The position numbers and the translations under genes are program-made. Source: Armigeres subalbatus (lineage: Eukaryota > Arthropoda > Insecta > Diptera > Culicidae). From it: DNA of 64,000 nt. The notes below the pieces were generated by a model that saw nothing but the letters and a program-made list of their open reading frames with translations, did no database searches and was not told the DNA's origin. Shown here one piece after another: positions 11,401 to 19,747 of the stretch; position 1 is the first letter of the stretch, and each line of letters begins with the position of its first letter. The stretch lies in contig NC_085140.1 of assembly GCF_024139115.2 (NCBI RefSeq), forward strand, positions 104,978,988 through 105,042,987, given 5' to 3'.

Positions 11401-14400
11401 TTTGGATTGGATTTGGATTGGATTTGGATTGGATTTGGATTGGATTTGGATTGGATTTGGATTGGATTTGGATTGGATTTGGATTGGATTTGGATTGGAT
11501 TTGGATTGGATTGGATTGGTTTTGGATTGGATTTGGATTGGATTTGGATTGGATTTGGATTGATTTGGATTGATTTGGATTGATTTGGATTGGATTTGGA
11601 TTGGTTTGGATTGATTTGGATTGATTTGGATTGATTTGGATGGGGTTTGGATTGGGTTTGGATTGGATTTGATTTGGATTTGACTTGGATTGGATTTGAG
11701 TTTTTATTGGATTTGGATTGGATTTGGATTGGATTTGGATTGGATTTGGATTGGATTTGGATTGGATTTGGATTGGATTTGGATTGGATTTGGATTGGAT
11801 TTGGATTGGATTTGGGTTGGATTTGGATAGGATTTGGATTGGATATTAAGGAGCTAATGAGAGGAAATTTGAAATTCAATCTCAGTAGGCTGACAGGAAT
11901 TCTAGATGATTCGAACGGTGAAAATAAACGATCATTCAGTGTTCTGTTTTTGAGGAACATGCGAATTATCCTTCGGTGTTCCGCGCTTGTTTTCGTTAGT
12001 AAAAGGCAAATCGGAAGACGGATTTGCTTGGCTACGAACTCGTGTGGTATTGCAGCAATCTCGCCCATGCTGCATTCTTCTCCTCAACTAACTGGTCACA
12101 TTCGCCGTTATACCAGTCTTTTCTTTGATTCGGGGGCACCGTGTCAAGCACGGCAGTCGGCAGATCGAATATCGCTCCAGCCATCTTCAAGAGCAACTGC
12201 GCCTAGCTGCTCTTCCGTTGGGAGTGCCACTTACAGCTGCTGCGCGTAGGCTTGGGCTCGTCTACTGTCTTGTAGCCGCTTTATGTGGAGTAGCTGCCCA
12301 ATGAGTTCGACTTCGATACGTGTTGTACACCGTCGAGAGTTTTGAGCGAAGGCATACTGCAACGAGTTAAGCACCAAACGCAATTCAGCGTAACGGCGAC
12401 GGAAACGGAAAATTTTATCACTAGTGTTGATAATCGTGATGTAGGAGAAAAATTTACCGTCGATCAGAACGTGGTCGATTTAGTTTTCCGTTTGTTGGTT
12501 AGGTGATCTCCATGTGGCCTTGTGGATATTTTTGCGGGGAAAGAAGGTTCTTCGGGCTACCATTCCGCGGGAGGCTGCAAAGTTTATGCATCGTTGCCCG
12601 TTATCATTCGATACAGTATGCAGACTATCCGGTCCAATGACCGGTATACGCATTTGCTCCCTTCCTACCTGTGCGTTCATGTCGTTAATGACGATTTTGA
12701 TGTCCCATGATTATGGATATGCATTTGTTTCCATGCAAACTCGTCCCTCAACTTCATAATCGGCTTCTGCTAGGTTTTCAATACCCTTTCCCTTCTAATG
12801 CAATCACGTCATAACCATGTCGCTCCTCGTGTGACTACCTGCACGCGTTCCTGAGCAGCCTGATTTCTTTCCGTTGCATTTGCAGGCTCTTATTTCGGTT
12901 CAATCAAAGGTAATTGCCTATTTCCGGGGATTAAACCACCCGACTTGGACGTTAATTTACAATGTTATGAAAACTCATATGTGAATATGTACGTTATGTG
13001 AAAGATATTGATTTGGAAAATGTATTGGAGGTAACCACTTTCCCTTCGATGGGACTCGAACCCCTGACCCTACAGGCTCTCATTTGTTTTTCCTCTCTGC
13101 CTACTATTTGAAGTATCGGTGTTGTCAAGTTCCGGAAACTTCTTATCCGATGCGATGTCTAGCAATTCATACCGGTTGCTTGTTTTTGGGAAATGAGAGT
13201 CCACTTCGGCTAAAGTTATTTTCTATTTTCTTTTTGTGGACAGAAAATGTTCAGTAGAATTTTGCCGATAGTTTGGTGATACTTTCTCCAAGGGTTCGCA
13301 GAATGCCACTTCGAATAGGGTCTGCAAGTTCGTGTTTTTTACAAGGAGTAATGCTTTATGCACTGATCCAGCACACGCGTAGTAGTTGCCAAGCTACCAC
13401 ATTGCAATGTACCGGAGTGTGGGACTCCCAGCCATTGGTTCTACCGTCCCAGGTTCTACCTACCCTTTTTGGGCACCAACCCTTATATCCCTCCGGGACA
13501 GCTTTCCAACATTACTTCAGGGGATAGGCTGAATTTAATGTACTCATTCACACAGGCACTCACGCCATTGGATGTTCTCTCTAATACTCCACTGTCATGC
13601 ATCGAGGAGTCATTAGCGGTTACTGCCTGGGCCAACCGATAGTACGCTAAGACACTCCTACCTTCTCCTATCTCTGAAAATTTGAGTTCATTTGGATTAA
13701 AACTGATTTAGCACAAGCCATTGCAAATGCTGCAAATTTGTATGGGGAAATTTATTTTTTCATTAAGCGCAGGTTAAAAGAAAATCTACATAGCTAAAAG
13801 GAATATTCAAGAGCTTTCACTTAGCGCAAATCGCATGTTAAATCAATACCGTGGTTTTCTGGAGCTAATTGGGTAACTCCTCAAAAAAAAATAGCACACG
13901 CAAATTCAGGCTACTATGTTTCACTGCACATTTCAGTGATGCCCTCAAATAAGTTTATCGATCATGATTACTAATTATTGGGGCGATCAATCAATATGCG
14001 GTTTTCGTTGGGTGAAAGCTGTTGAGTATTCCTTCCGGTGCCGGTCTAGGCAATTTTCGGATTGGAAATTGTCTCGATTTCCCTGGGCATAAAAGTATCA
14101 TCGTGCTAGCCTCATGATGTACGAATGCAGAAATGGTAACTTGGCTTAGAAACCTCGCAGTTAATAACTGTGGAAGTGCTTAATGAACACTAAGCTGCGA
14201 GGCAGCTCTGTCCCAGCCAATAAGAAGAAGAAGAAGAAGTATCACTCATTTTTGTCAAATTAGTTTAATGACATTTTACGACACTAGTCTGTTTCCTATC
14301 AGTCATCTACTCTCGTCCAAGGAAATAATTATCCAAGCCGCGCAAAGTTTGAGATCTCTATTTTTTCTCATGAGAGATTAAAACTGATATGCACAGTGCA

Positions 14401-14643
14401 CCCACTCATTGTGAATTATTTCTATTGTGGTATTTGTTTCTCGTCTAAATTATCATCGCCTCGTTTTGCATGACGTCATATTAGTTGTTTCATGTTGTGT
14501 TTACTAAAATTGTTTGTCCGATGATCGAAAAATGTACCAGTTATAATAACCTCCGACATTTTTCTTCTTTCCAGACCACATCCAAAAACGGCTTATTTAG
14601 TTCGGACGACCTGCTGGACACGTTCGATCCGCTAAAAAAGTGA
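5163..14643 (+). CDS. ced-6: Ced-6/GULP-type engulfment adaptor, C-terminal six exons
   Basis: PTB-domain adaptor that couples Draper/LRP-type receptors to phagocytosis and endocytosis (family knowledge). Six exons, 5163-5410, 5472-5572, 5631-5922, 5996-6111, 6244-6921 and 14575-14643, all with GT-AG borders, join in phase to give 500 residues and a TGA. The first visible residues, RYVNDSGK, match the last helix of the GULP PTB domain (pattern RRFLESGGK). A leucine zipper follows (about residues 20-45, QNKQLENTVHAYRQRL). DLFGF and DLFGSAPFNP lie in the middle, where human GULP has DLFGAEPFDPF. LNPFT supplies an NPF EH-binding motif, and the C-terminus is SSDDLLDTFDPLKK. The N-terminus and most of the PTB domain lie upstream of the window, beyond the satellite. 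The tail is long for the family, rich in S/T/N/P and probably disordered. Identity rests on the PTB-zipper junction and DLFG motifs, recalled rather than searched. Confidence 0.8.
5472..5572 (+). CDS. ced-6: ced-6 exon: short linker
   Basis: The acceptor is TTGCAG ending 5471 and the donor GTTTGT at 5573; 101 bases plus one base from the previous exon make 34 codons. It encodes GIDVSLPNNDDQLLIETSPK and a PIVPPR proline stretch that could bind an SH3 domain (inference). Confidence 0.8.
5631..5922 (+). CDS. ced-6: ced-6 exon: acidic serine and DLFG segment
   Basis: The acceptor CCGCAG ends at 5630 and the donor is GTGAGT at 5923. It encodes 97 codons plus one base, including an acidic serine run LLLNSDSDSDFDPRAPDND (possible CK2 sites) and NDLFGFEPP, the first of two DLFG motifs, which in endocytic adaptors bind clathrin or AP-2 ear domains. 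Reading through into the intron gives a spurious extension. Confidence 0.82.
5996..6111 (+). CDS. ced-6: ced-6 exon: proline-rich, second DLFG motif
   Basis: The acceptor TTTTTAG ends at 5995 and the donor is GTAAGT at 6112. The split codon with the previous exon gives Leu, then APPPQKIAPRR and YQDLFGSAPFNPQALD. The last block lines up with the DLFGAEPFDPF motif of vertebrate GULP, the strongest family marker in this tail. Confidence 0.82.
6244..6921 (+). CDS. ced-6: ced-6 large penultimate exon
   Basis: The acceptor GCGACAG ends at 6243 and the donor is GTATGG at 6922; 226 codons in phase 0. It begins GTSFESSFDDSGF, contains EEMRILADNSSKLDSVLAVN (comparable to the KLDEM segment of GULP), LNPFTSL (an NPF motif) and ALSAFHEFKKDLSN. 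Codon use is GC-richer than the surrounding intron. Without splicing at 6922 the frame runs 26 more codons to TAG at 6999, allowing an alternative C-terminus. Confidence 0.83.
6922..6999 (+). CDS. ced-6: possible alternative ced-6 C-terminus (intron retention)
   Basis: If the donor at 6922 is skipped, the frame adds VWNVGERLVDESTNPSRFKT and a short tail, then stops at 6997-6999. An AATAAA lies 320 bases downstream at 7319-7324, so a short transcript ending inside the last intron is possible. It would lose the DDLLDTFDPLKK tail encoded at 14575. This is inference from signals only; the splice donor here is good, so the long form is probably the main product. Confidence 0.35.
   Translation, partial: VWNVGERLVDESTNPSRFKTLFVKS
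7155..7252. mobile_element. fold-back MITE in the ced-6 intron
   Basis: Near-matching inverted arms, GTGAATCGCATATTTGTCCC on the left and the complement of a copy with TCTGGCCCA on the right, enclose about 20 bases. A transcript reading through would form a hairpin. It lies within the possible short-isoform 3' UTR. Confidence 0.7.
7319..7324 (+). promoter_or_regulatory. candidate poly(A) signal for a short ced-6 transcript
   Basis: AATAAA is followed by an A-rich stretch and then T/G-rich sequence. It lies 320 bases after the in-frame stop created by reading through the exon that ends at 6921. Confidence 0.35.
7330..9180. other. AT-rich intron, nothing recognised
   Basis: Last-intron sequence of the ced-6-like gene. 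No ORF with family features, no TIR element and no tandem array was seen. Short ORFs near 8792-9222 have AT-driven composition and no motif. Confidence 0.6.
9181..9671 (-). pseudogene. retrotransposon gag-like (ORF1) fragment
   Basis: Two adjacent minus-strand frames read as one broken protein. The upstream part (9671-9459) contains VQFRFPVGNPLPSWGEIACF and AYKMAYDRTAVHQICF; the downstream part (9462-9181) contains a basic stretch and ends in a charged K/E/R-rich region. The layout resembles the N-terminal half of mosquito LINE ORF1 proteins, a domain with a nucleic-acid-binding fold followed by a basic linker. The frame changes around 9460 and no zinc knuckle follows, so the copy is dead. 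It abuts the truncated RT fragment at 9674 in the same orientation, so one element probably inserted into or recombined with the other. The exact family is not recognised. Confidence 0.5.
9684..10690 (-). pseudogene. LINE A reverse transcriptase fragments
   Basis: Successive minus-strand frames cover the palm and thumb: GFMGERSTTDQVFAILQ and FIDFKAAYDTIDR (10675-10319, first catalytic Asp), FADDIDIMAR (about 10285-10255, catalytic DD kept), INTSKTKYMV and VEEFVYLG (10254-10030), then KTLIRLVVLYGHETWTMLVE and GTWRRRMNHELHELL (10070-9681). Frame shifts occur near 10300 and 10050. The protein stops at GRLRWAGH, where neighbouring LINE-like sequence takes over. Confidence 0.75.
11313..11855 (+). 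repeat. second GGATTTGGATTG satellite array
   Basis: About 540 bases, mostly the same 12-mer found at 1640-1885 and 4170-5040, with a degenerate patch at 11570-11700 (TGATTTGGAT units). It sits inside the LINE A linker. The long minus-strand ORF across it (NPNPIQIQSKS repeats) is a by-product of the stop-free repeat. Confidence 0.95.
11313..12040. mobile_element. satellite-bearing insertion in LINE A
   Basis: LINE A linker sequence is continuous if 11313-12040 is removed. The left border CTCGTTGTGG (11303-11312) and the right border CTCGTGTGG (12039-12047) look like a slightly decayed target duplication. The insert is the 12-mer array (to about 11855) plus about 185 bases of non-repetitive sequence (11856-12038) without ORF or TIR. 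No element type recognised. Confidence 0.45.
12400..12760 (-). pseudogene. LINE A endonuclease fragment
   Basis: APE-type endonuclease remnant. The minus-strand frame ending 12480 contains MNAQVGREQ, then NDNGQRCINFAASRG, FFPRKNIHKATWRSP and NQQTEN, followed after an in-frame stop by IDHVLIDG. The usual order is GDMNAQ (metal-binding Asp) ... NGxRLxxFA ... IDHV ... SDH. Here the block before MNAQ is I-N-D rather than G-D, and the SDH motif was not seen. This domain would nick target DNA to prime reverse transcription. Confidence 0.65.
12780..13030. other. unassigned intron sequence
   Basis: Between the LINE A endonuclease remnant and a tRNA-like stretch; possibly the decayed 5' end of LINE A. 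No feature recognised. Confidence 0.4.
13030..13110 (-). mobile_element. tRNA-related SINE head (pseudo-tRNA)
   Basis: On the minus strand a box-A-like TAGGCAGAGAGG precedes a box-B-like GGTTCGAGTCCC about 45 bases later, within GGGGTTCGAGTCCCATC. The B box forms a T-arm-like hairpin. The acceptor ends do not pair well, so this is a tRNA-derived repeat rather than a functional tRNA. Confidence 0.45.
13110..14130. other. unassigned intron, GC-richer block at 13270-13690
   Basis: No coding frame with family features. The block around 13300-13680 is GC-richer than its surroundings and may be untranslated retroelement sequence, but nothing is diagnostic. Confidence 0.35.
14130..14241 (+). mobile_element. 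SINE-like repeat end with (AAG)n tail
   Basis: Contains a stem of CCTCGCAG and CTGCGAGG around GTTAATAACTGTGG, then GCTCTGTCCCAG and a tail AAGAAGAAGAAGAAG at 14223-14240. A 3' hairpin followed by a short tandem tail is typical of LINE-mobilised SINEs, and similar text is common in Aedes introns (recalled, not checked). Confidence 0.5.
14575..14643 (+). CDS. ced-6: ced-6 terminal exon
   Basis: The acceptor TTTCTTCTTTCCAG ends at 14574. It encodes TTSKNGLFSSDDLLDTFDPL, then KK and TGA at 14641-14643, in phase with the exon ending 6921 across a 7653-base intron. The LDTFDPL ending recalls the LDPL C-terminus of GULP. The 3' UTR follows; AATAAA candidates are at 15248, 15680 and 15825. Confidence 0.78.
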   Translation, partial: TTSKNGLFSSDDLLDTFDPLKK

Positions 14644-16200
14644 TGGACCCCTCCCCGATAGATCGATCCGGACCGTCTTCCGAACCGTTCCAAGGCGCAC
14701 CGACGTTCTTTTGTTTCTGTTTCCGGTTCCTACCGTCCTTTCCTTTAGGAAAACCCCCAAACCCCCTCAAGCATTGCAACATTCCAATTGAATCTCACCC
14801 AGCCATGAAATTAAGTGAATCTCCAATCATTAAGTGCGCACGAATCACTTTTTATCCTCTCGTCGGAATGCAAACAACGTGGAACGGAAATGATCTTTAA
14901 TAATTATTGCACTATAAATAATCACCTTTTACCTAGGGAAACTAATAGCGTGGAAGGAAGAAGAATGTCACCGGATGGGGTGATGTCTGCGTTTTCTGTG
15001 ACAGAGTTTATACGTGGAAGATTGAAAATTTGGTATTTGTAGATGGATAGTTTTTTTTTCTCCGCTGGCCCCGTGTGAAAGTAGCACACGCGGGTCCTAC
15101 TATTGATAGTATTAAACTGGAACGAATCGAAAATTGAAGTCAAATTAAATGCTATGGCGAAAACCAAGTGCGTGGTGTTTTATCCCCTCATAACAATGTG
15201 ATAACGATGATAAGGCGACGGATACGCGTGGCGTCGCGTGGAGAGAAAATAAAACGTGAGCATTCCATTCAGTGCATGCCGGTACCGCCACGCTGTATGC
15301 AAGTGAAGTTGGATGCAAGTTTTCAGCCGAACAAAGATTGGTAAGAACGATACCTAGCGGCGGCTAGTGGAATCTGAACGCGGTGTGTCCCAATCCAAAT
15401 CTGATCCATAAGTAAGTGGTCGGATCGTTGATTACAAGACGACAATGGTGCTATGGGAAAATGTTTGCATAACTAGAGCGGTGTACGTTGGAATTTGTTT
15501 AGCCAAATTGGAATAATTTGAATATTTGGAAGTGATTTATTTTATGTTACGTAAAGTTTATACGTACGTTGGATTATCATATATTTACATTATTTTGCAT
15601 TGCCCATATTTTCTCTTTTTTTTTCTTCGCCCACTTCTACATTGTGAGTGTTATGATGAATCGTCGTTTTTGTTTAGAGAATAAATTTAATATATTTTTG
15701 TCATGTATGTACTATGCATAATAGTAGAGTTGGAAGCAGCAACAAAACAGGAAAAGCAAGAATAAGGATTTATTTTCTCCTGTCTGAGGATTTAATACAT
15801 GTACTAGGAATATTGAGAGTACGCAATAAAATGTAATCAAGTAAATACTATCTGTAGATTCATTGTTATTCTAGTTATAAATACAATTAGAGGATGATGT
15901 TGCGAGCAATATGATCAATAAAAACTGAATATTGAATATACAATTCATAATAATTTAATTTAATATCACTTTTTCTGAGAATATTTCCATTAATGAAATT
16001 AACATTTAAACACCCCCCAACCAGAGACTGCAACATTTTATTACAATCATGCATTAATTCCGCCTACCGTTTGCCATAATTTGCGACATATTTACACGTG
16101 TTACATTTAAATATCAATGTCCCATAATTGAATAAAAAACACCTTCTTGTTAAATTTGTTTGGTAGGAGCTAGGAAATGTTATTTTTGTTAAAAGTTGTT
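14644..16200 (+). other. ced-6 3' UTR and downstream AT-rich sequence
   Basis: No ORF here has family features. AATAAA hexamers at 15248-15253, 15680-15685 and 15825-15830 are candidate ends of the ced-6-like transcript; which is used cannot be told from sequence. Confidence 0.5.
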
Positions 16201-16249
16201 ATTTCGATGCACCGCTAAACACCATCCGACTCCCGAGGCCACTCCGACA

Positions 16250-17060
16250 ATACGAAATACTAAAAAGGAACACCGAGAATGATCGGGAGGTGGTTTCCGC
16301 CCCGATCGTGGGGGGCTCGATCGTCAGAAGGGGGTTTTGGATAGCCGAGTGGAGATAGTTCGCTCTCTTGTGTTGCAACCGTCAGCTAGACCGGTCGTGC
16401 GATTCGTGTGAAGTGCGAGAATTCCCGGTCGAATAAGTGGACGCCAAGCTGCGATAACGGATCCGGAGATTCAGATATCCTATTCCTTTCCCGGAGTTAT
16501 CACCGATTACGGGAATCCAACCGTGGAGTGCATAGGGACGCCGCGAAATACCCCATGTAGTGCTGATAGTGTCCGTCGGGTATGCGTTTGAATGGGCTAG
16601 CGACAGCCTACCGCGTGGTGTAATCGGGTTCAATTGTCTCCCGGGGATCGGCCCATTGTGTTAGATCTGGTGGTACCGGCCAAGAGTTAAACCGTCCAGT
16701 TCCTGATAGAGACTTCCCGCTTAAACAATCGTTCGCTCAATGCCCGAGGGCGATAGACGTTCCCATAAGTTACAGTGAATTAGACCGACCCTGTGCGGAG
16801 AAAAATGTCTCGCCGGAGGTACAAAATAATTGTGTGGCTGGTAGTATTGTGAACTCGCTGAATACCCCCCTTCAAACTGCCCCGCCCAAATGGAAATTAG
16901 GGTCCGGTGCACAGAAGAAAATTAGTGAGCGTGAGTGTCACGGTGAAACAGAAGAGGTAGCGCAGACGGTGCGGAGAGGCCCCTCTCCCAACATAAAAAA
17001 ATCATCTCTCGGATAGGGAAGCTAGGCGCCCCTGAGATGAGTCGCAAGGTAAGTCGCATG
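16250..17060. other. GC-rich unassigned block, possible LINE 5' region
   Basis: This stretch is clearly GC-richer than its flanks. ORFs on both strands (82 codons minus at 16382-16633, 60 plus at 16834-17016) have no recognised motif. Composition and position beside a jockey fragment suggest the 5' untranslated and gag start of a retrotransposon, but there is no direct proof. Confidence 0.3.
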
Positions 17061-17204
17061 CTCTATTCCATAGTAAGCTAAATCGTAACTTGCACATGAT
17101 TCGTCGAGAAATCATAAAACTTTTTTTACACGGATTTTCGAATTTTGAACTGAAAACTTTTTTTACACGGAACGCATCCCCCGTGTAAAAAAAGAATCGG
17201 GTGT

Positions 17205-17430
17205 ATAATAATGTAGATTGGAACTAGCGCCCTAATTGGAGCCTGGACTTCGGATGTTCTTGTCCTGGGAGGGGTGTTGAGGATCATCCTCAGGAATTTG
17301 TTTTGGGCCCGTTGAAGTTTGAGATGGTGGGTTTTAGCGCAGCTCTCCCAGACCGGCATGCCGTATTCGATTACAGGGAGGATGATTTGCTTGTAAACAG
17401 CAAGCTTATTTTTCAGGGACAATGACGACC
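17205..17430 (-). pseudogene. jockey-clade RT thumb fragment
   Basis: The minus-strand frame from 17422 reads SLKNKLAVYKQIILPVIEYG, then MPVWESCAKTHHLKLQRAQN and FLRMILNTPPRTR, the conserved post-palm segment of jockey-clade LINEs (consensus L-L-Y-K-x-x-I-R-P-I-x-x-Y-G-x-P-x-W). Similarity ends at about 17215, where short inverted TTTTTTTACACGG runs start. Only about 70 residues remain. Confidence 0.75.
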
Positions 17431-17437
17431 GACGGTT

Positions 17438-17571
17438 CTAGACCAACATTTGAAAAGGGCGTAACAGCCAAAATTTATTCCTTCTGATTCTTCGTCTATA
17501 GCTATACATGTAGACGAGGAATCAGAAGGAATAAATTTTGGCGGTTACGCCCTTTTCAAATGTTGGTCTAG
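17438..17571. mobile_element. fold-back element, ~60-bp arms
   Basis: The arms begin CTAGACCAACATTTGAAAAG and end with its complement, with one or two mismatches over about 60 bases and a short loop around 17500. GGTT on both sides may be a target duplication. It lies at the edge of the jockey fragment. Confidence 0.85.
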
Positions 17572-17613
17572 GGTTGATCAAAGGATACAGTAGTGGTAAC
17601 AAAACGTTATGCA

Positions 17614-17811
17614 AAAAGATATTTTAGTTACTAGATAAAGATTGTCGCTTCGGTTCCCTTTGTTCTGCTGTCCGAAACATGTGTGGTACATACCTGTCAA
17701 ATCGTATGGATTTTCCTTCTTTGACATTTAGCTCCCCTATCCTCGCCAGCAAAAGATGTTCCGGACAGCGACGACAGCGACAATCTTTATCTAGTAACTA
17801 AAATATCTTTT
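17614..17811. mobile_element. MITE with 36-bp TIR and 8-bp TSD
   Basis: A perfect 36-base terminal inverted repeat starts AAAAGATATTTTAGTTACTA. The flanks carry the identical octamer GTTATGCA at 17606-17613 and 17812-17819. An 8-bp duplication is typical of hAT-superfamily transposition. No coding sequence, 198 bases. Confidence 0.9.
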
Positions 17812-17824
17812 GTTATGCAGCATA

Positions 17825-18447
17825 CACACCGGTCAAGCCGTTTGACGAACATTGACTCCGCCCCCAAGAAAACGCTTTGGTTACTGCTTTGTTTGAACGT
17901 GTGTGAAGTTGTTCGAACAACCATTTGACCACAGACAAACAGACATAACACTCGTCAAATTTCCATCGTTCAACGATTTACTGGTTGATTCAAATAATCA
18001 TTAGTTGGCCAATCGATCACTCGTGGCGCTCGCATCGGATTTGCTCGAGTCTGACGTTTGCTCACTACCGCCATCTGGTTCGTGATTTGCCCAACCAACT
18101 GAAATCAACAGATGTCGTTAGTGTTTGAATGACGATGAATTTCATGAGTGAATGTTCAATGTGTTATGTCTGTTTGTCTGTGATTTGACAGTTGGCGGCT
18201 CGGTTGGAAAAAATTAAAACGGTTTGATTTTGGTTTAAGTTGTCGGGGGCGGAGTCAAGGTTCGCCGAACATGTTTGAGCATTTGTATATTTGTTGATGG
18301 TTGATGCTCAATTTGGTACTTCAGACGTTCGTGTGTGATATTGTTGGTCGAATAAATTGATTGTTCGTGCCGCTGTTGGTAAAACTTGATAGATGTTTGA
18401 ATAAACGAGAGGTGTAGTCAATGTTGGTCAAACTGCTTGACCGTGTG
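17825..18447. mobile_element. TIR element with TA duplication, hosting a nested MITE
   Basis: Imperfect TIRs of about 35 bases, CACACCGGTCAAGCCGTTTG on the left and the complement of CACACGGTCAAGCAGTTTG on the right, are flanked by TA at 17823 and 18448, as in Tc1/mariner-type movement. An extra inverted copy of the left subterminal part lies at 18240-18268. The interior is split by a second element at 17930-18182. No transposase frame. Confidence 0.8.
17930..18182. mobile_element. nested MITE, ATTTGAC duplication
   Basis: TIRs beginning CACAGACAAACAGACATAAC match at both ends, and ATTTGAC repeats at 17923-17929 and 18183-18189. It interrupts the TA-flanked element, so it inserted later. 253 bases, non-coding. 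Confidence 0.85.
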
Positions 18448-18546
18448 TACGGTCTTTTAAACATTATGCATTTGTTTCGACCTTGGTCACTGCTGCGGTT
18501 CTATTGTTCTACTTTTTGTGCCTATCTGTTGCGAAACACCGCACAA

Positions 18547-19465
18547 TAGCGGGTTTGGTAGTCATATGGCTACTGCTTTTGCCTCATACACAGGAGGTTG
18601 TGGGTTCAATCCCAGGTCCGTTCCATTCTCCTACTTTGTATCTTTCTCTATAAGGTACCCGAGGTAAGTGGGACCTAAAAAACGCTAGTTCAGCAAAATT
18701 GTTAACGCATACTTAGAAAACAGCTTATTTCAGAACAATAAACACGGATACTTCATTATATGCTTCCATTGTTGAAGTGTAGAGGTGTAGAAAGCCATTT
18801 ATTCAATTACAAAAATATTGGTAGTGCAAGAAATAAATTTACCTTCAGGACTCACTTACCCCTTCAAACGGGGCAATCGCTAGAACTGGAAATGGACTTC
18901 CATGCCGTTTCCATTATTATTCCTATACATTCAACTTGAGTATTCTAACAGTAATCTGCTAGAATTGGAAATGAACTATACTGCCGCTAACCGCAAGTCG
19001 AGCACATCTGTATATGGAGGCCCATATACAGATGTGCTCGACTTGCGGTTAGCGGCAGTATAGATAGAGCTCGTTTCCTACATCCAATTAGAAATTCCAT
19101 CAGTTGCCTTCTCCTATCTATCACATTGGCAGTTCGTTAACCAAGACAGACCTCTGCCTCTCGAACCTAACCCAAAAATTCCATCAAATTCCGCATGAAC
19201 TTGTGGCAAGTGCAGAGGTATATTCGGCTTGCAGTGGGCGAGTGATTGCATAATCATTTCCTCCCCCTCCCCTACATTGACTTGCATTCTGACATGGCAT
19301 GCGCCATTATGACCTAGCAAATGAGATCACCAGTGCTTGTACATTGAAGATGTGTGCTAGTCCCAAGCAAACATCTGTTGGTTCCCTGTGCAGCAACAGC
19401 TGATCTGGTCATAATGGAGTAGCATGGAGTAGGAGTACGAGCAGTCAATCAAGCTCAAGCTCAAG
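18547..19465 (+). mobile_element. SINE-like insertion with 25-bp flanking repeats
   Basis: The 25-base sequence starting CTATCTGTTGCGAAACACCG is present exactly at 18522-18546 and 19466-19490. The enclosed 919 bases start with a tRNA-like head (box A near 18565, TATGGCTACTGC; box B at 18603-18613, GGTTCAATCCC) and end in a CAAGCT tandem tail (19449-19465). That is the order expected of a LINE-mobilised SINE. The length is excessive, and a perfect hairpin at 18976-19063 suggests later insertions inside. Confidence 0.6.
18976..19063. repeat. perfect 42-bp hairpin
   Basis: The left arm 18976-19017 (CTATACTGCCGCTAACCGCA...) is exactly complementary to 19022-19063 across a 4-base loop. There is no obvious target duplication. 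Perfect arms indicate recent origin or gene-conversion upkeep. Confidence 0.9.
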
Positions 19466-19747
19466 CTATCTGTTGCGAAACACCGCACAAAAAGCAGAGA
19501 ACAATAGGCCAATCGCACTGGACGACGGACGAAATGAGACTCACGTTGCAGGCGGAAATAGGAGGTGCTGCCAAAACAATCCGATACCCTAGTTAAACGT
19601 TGATAAACTAAAGTTTTAATAAAACTGGCAAATTGGTGGAGAGTTTCCGAGTCGATTGATATACACTCAATCCTCTTTTTACGGCAGTTTTTTATACGTC
19701 ATCCAAGAATTCCCTAGACTCCTCAGTCTCGGTTTCATCCTAAATAT

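Larger units (their letters stand above)
9672..12780 (-). mobile_element. broken non-LTR retrotransposon (LINE A) in ced-6 intron
   Basis: Reading on the minus strand from high to low coordinates: endonuclease (about 12760-12400), linker (12400-12045), an insertion carrying satellite (12040-11313), the rest of the linker (11310-11150), then reverse transcriptase (10890-9674). The RT ends abruptly at GRLRWAGH, so the 3' end and tail are missing. It shares EAKRIG, ADDIDIMA, TKYM and VVLYGHETWTML blocks with the fragment at 36.4 kb and, less closely, with the LINE at 20.3-23.3 kb. Several frameshifts and stops make it inactive. The APE-endonuclease plus RT layout is clear; the clade (Loner/I-like versus RTE-like) is not settled. 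Confidence 0.8.

Noticed and set aside
11157..12068. 303-codon minus-strand ORF with NPNPIQIQSKS repeats
   Set aside because: The frame spans the 12-mer array and its flanks; it is kept open by the repeat and joins unrelated LINE sequence.
13030..13110. Functional tRNA gene
   Set aside because: Box A and box B are present but the acceptor and anticodon arms do not fold properly; a tRNA-derived repeat is more likely. The same holds for 18555-18655 and 40164-40235.
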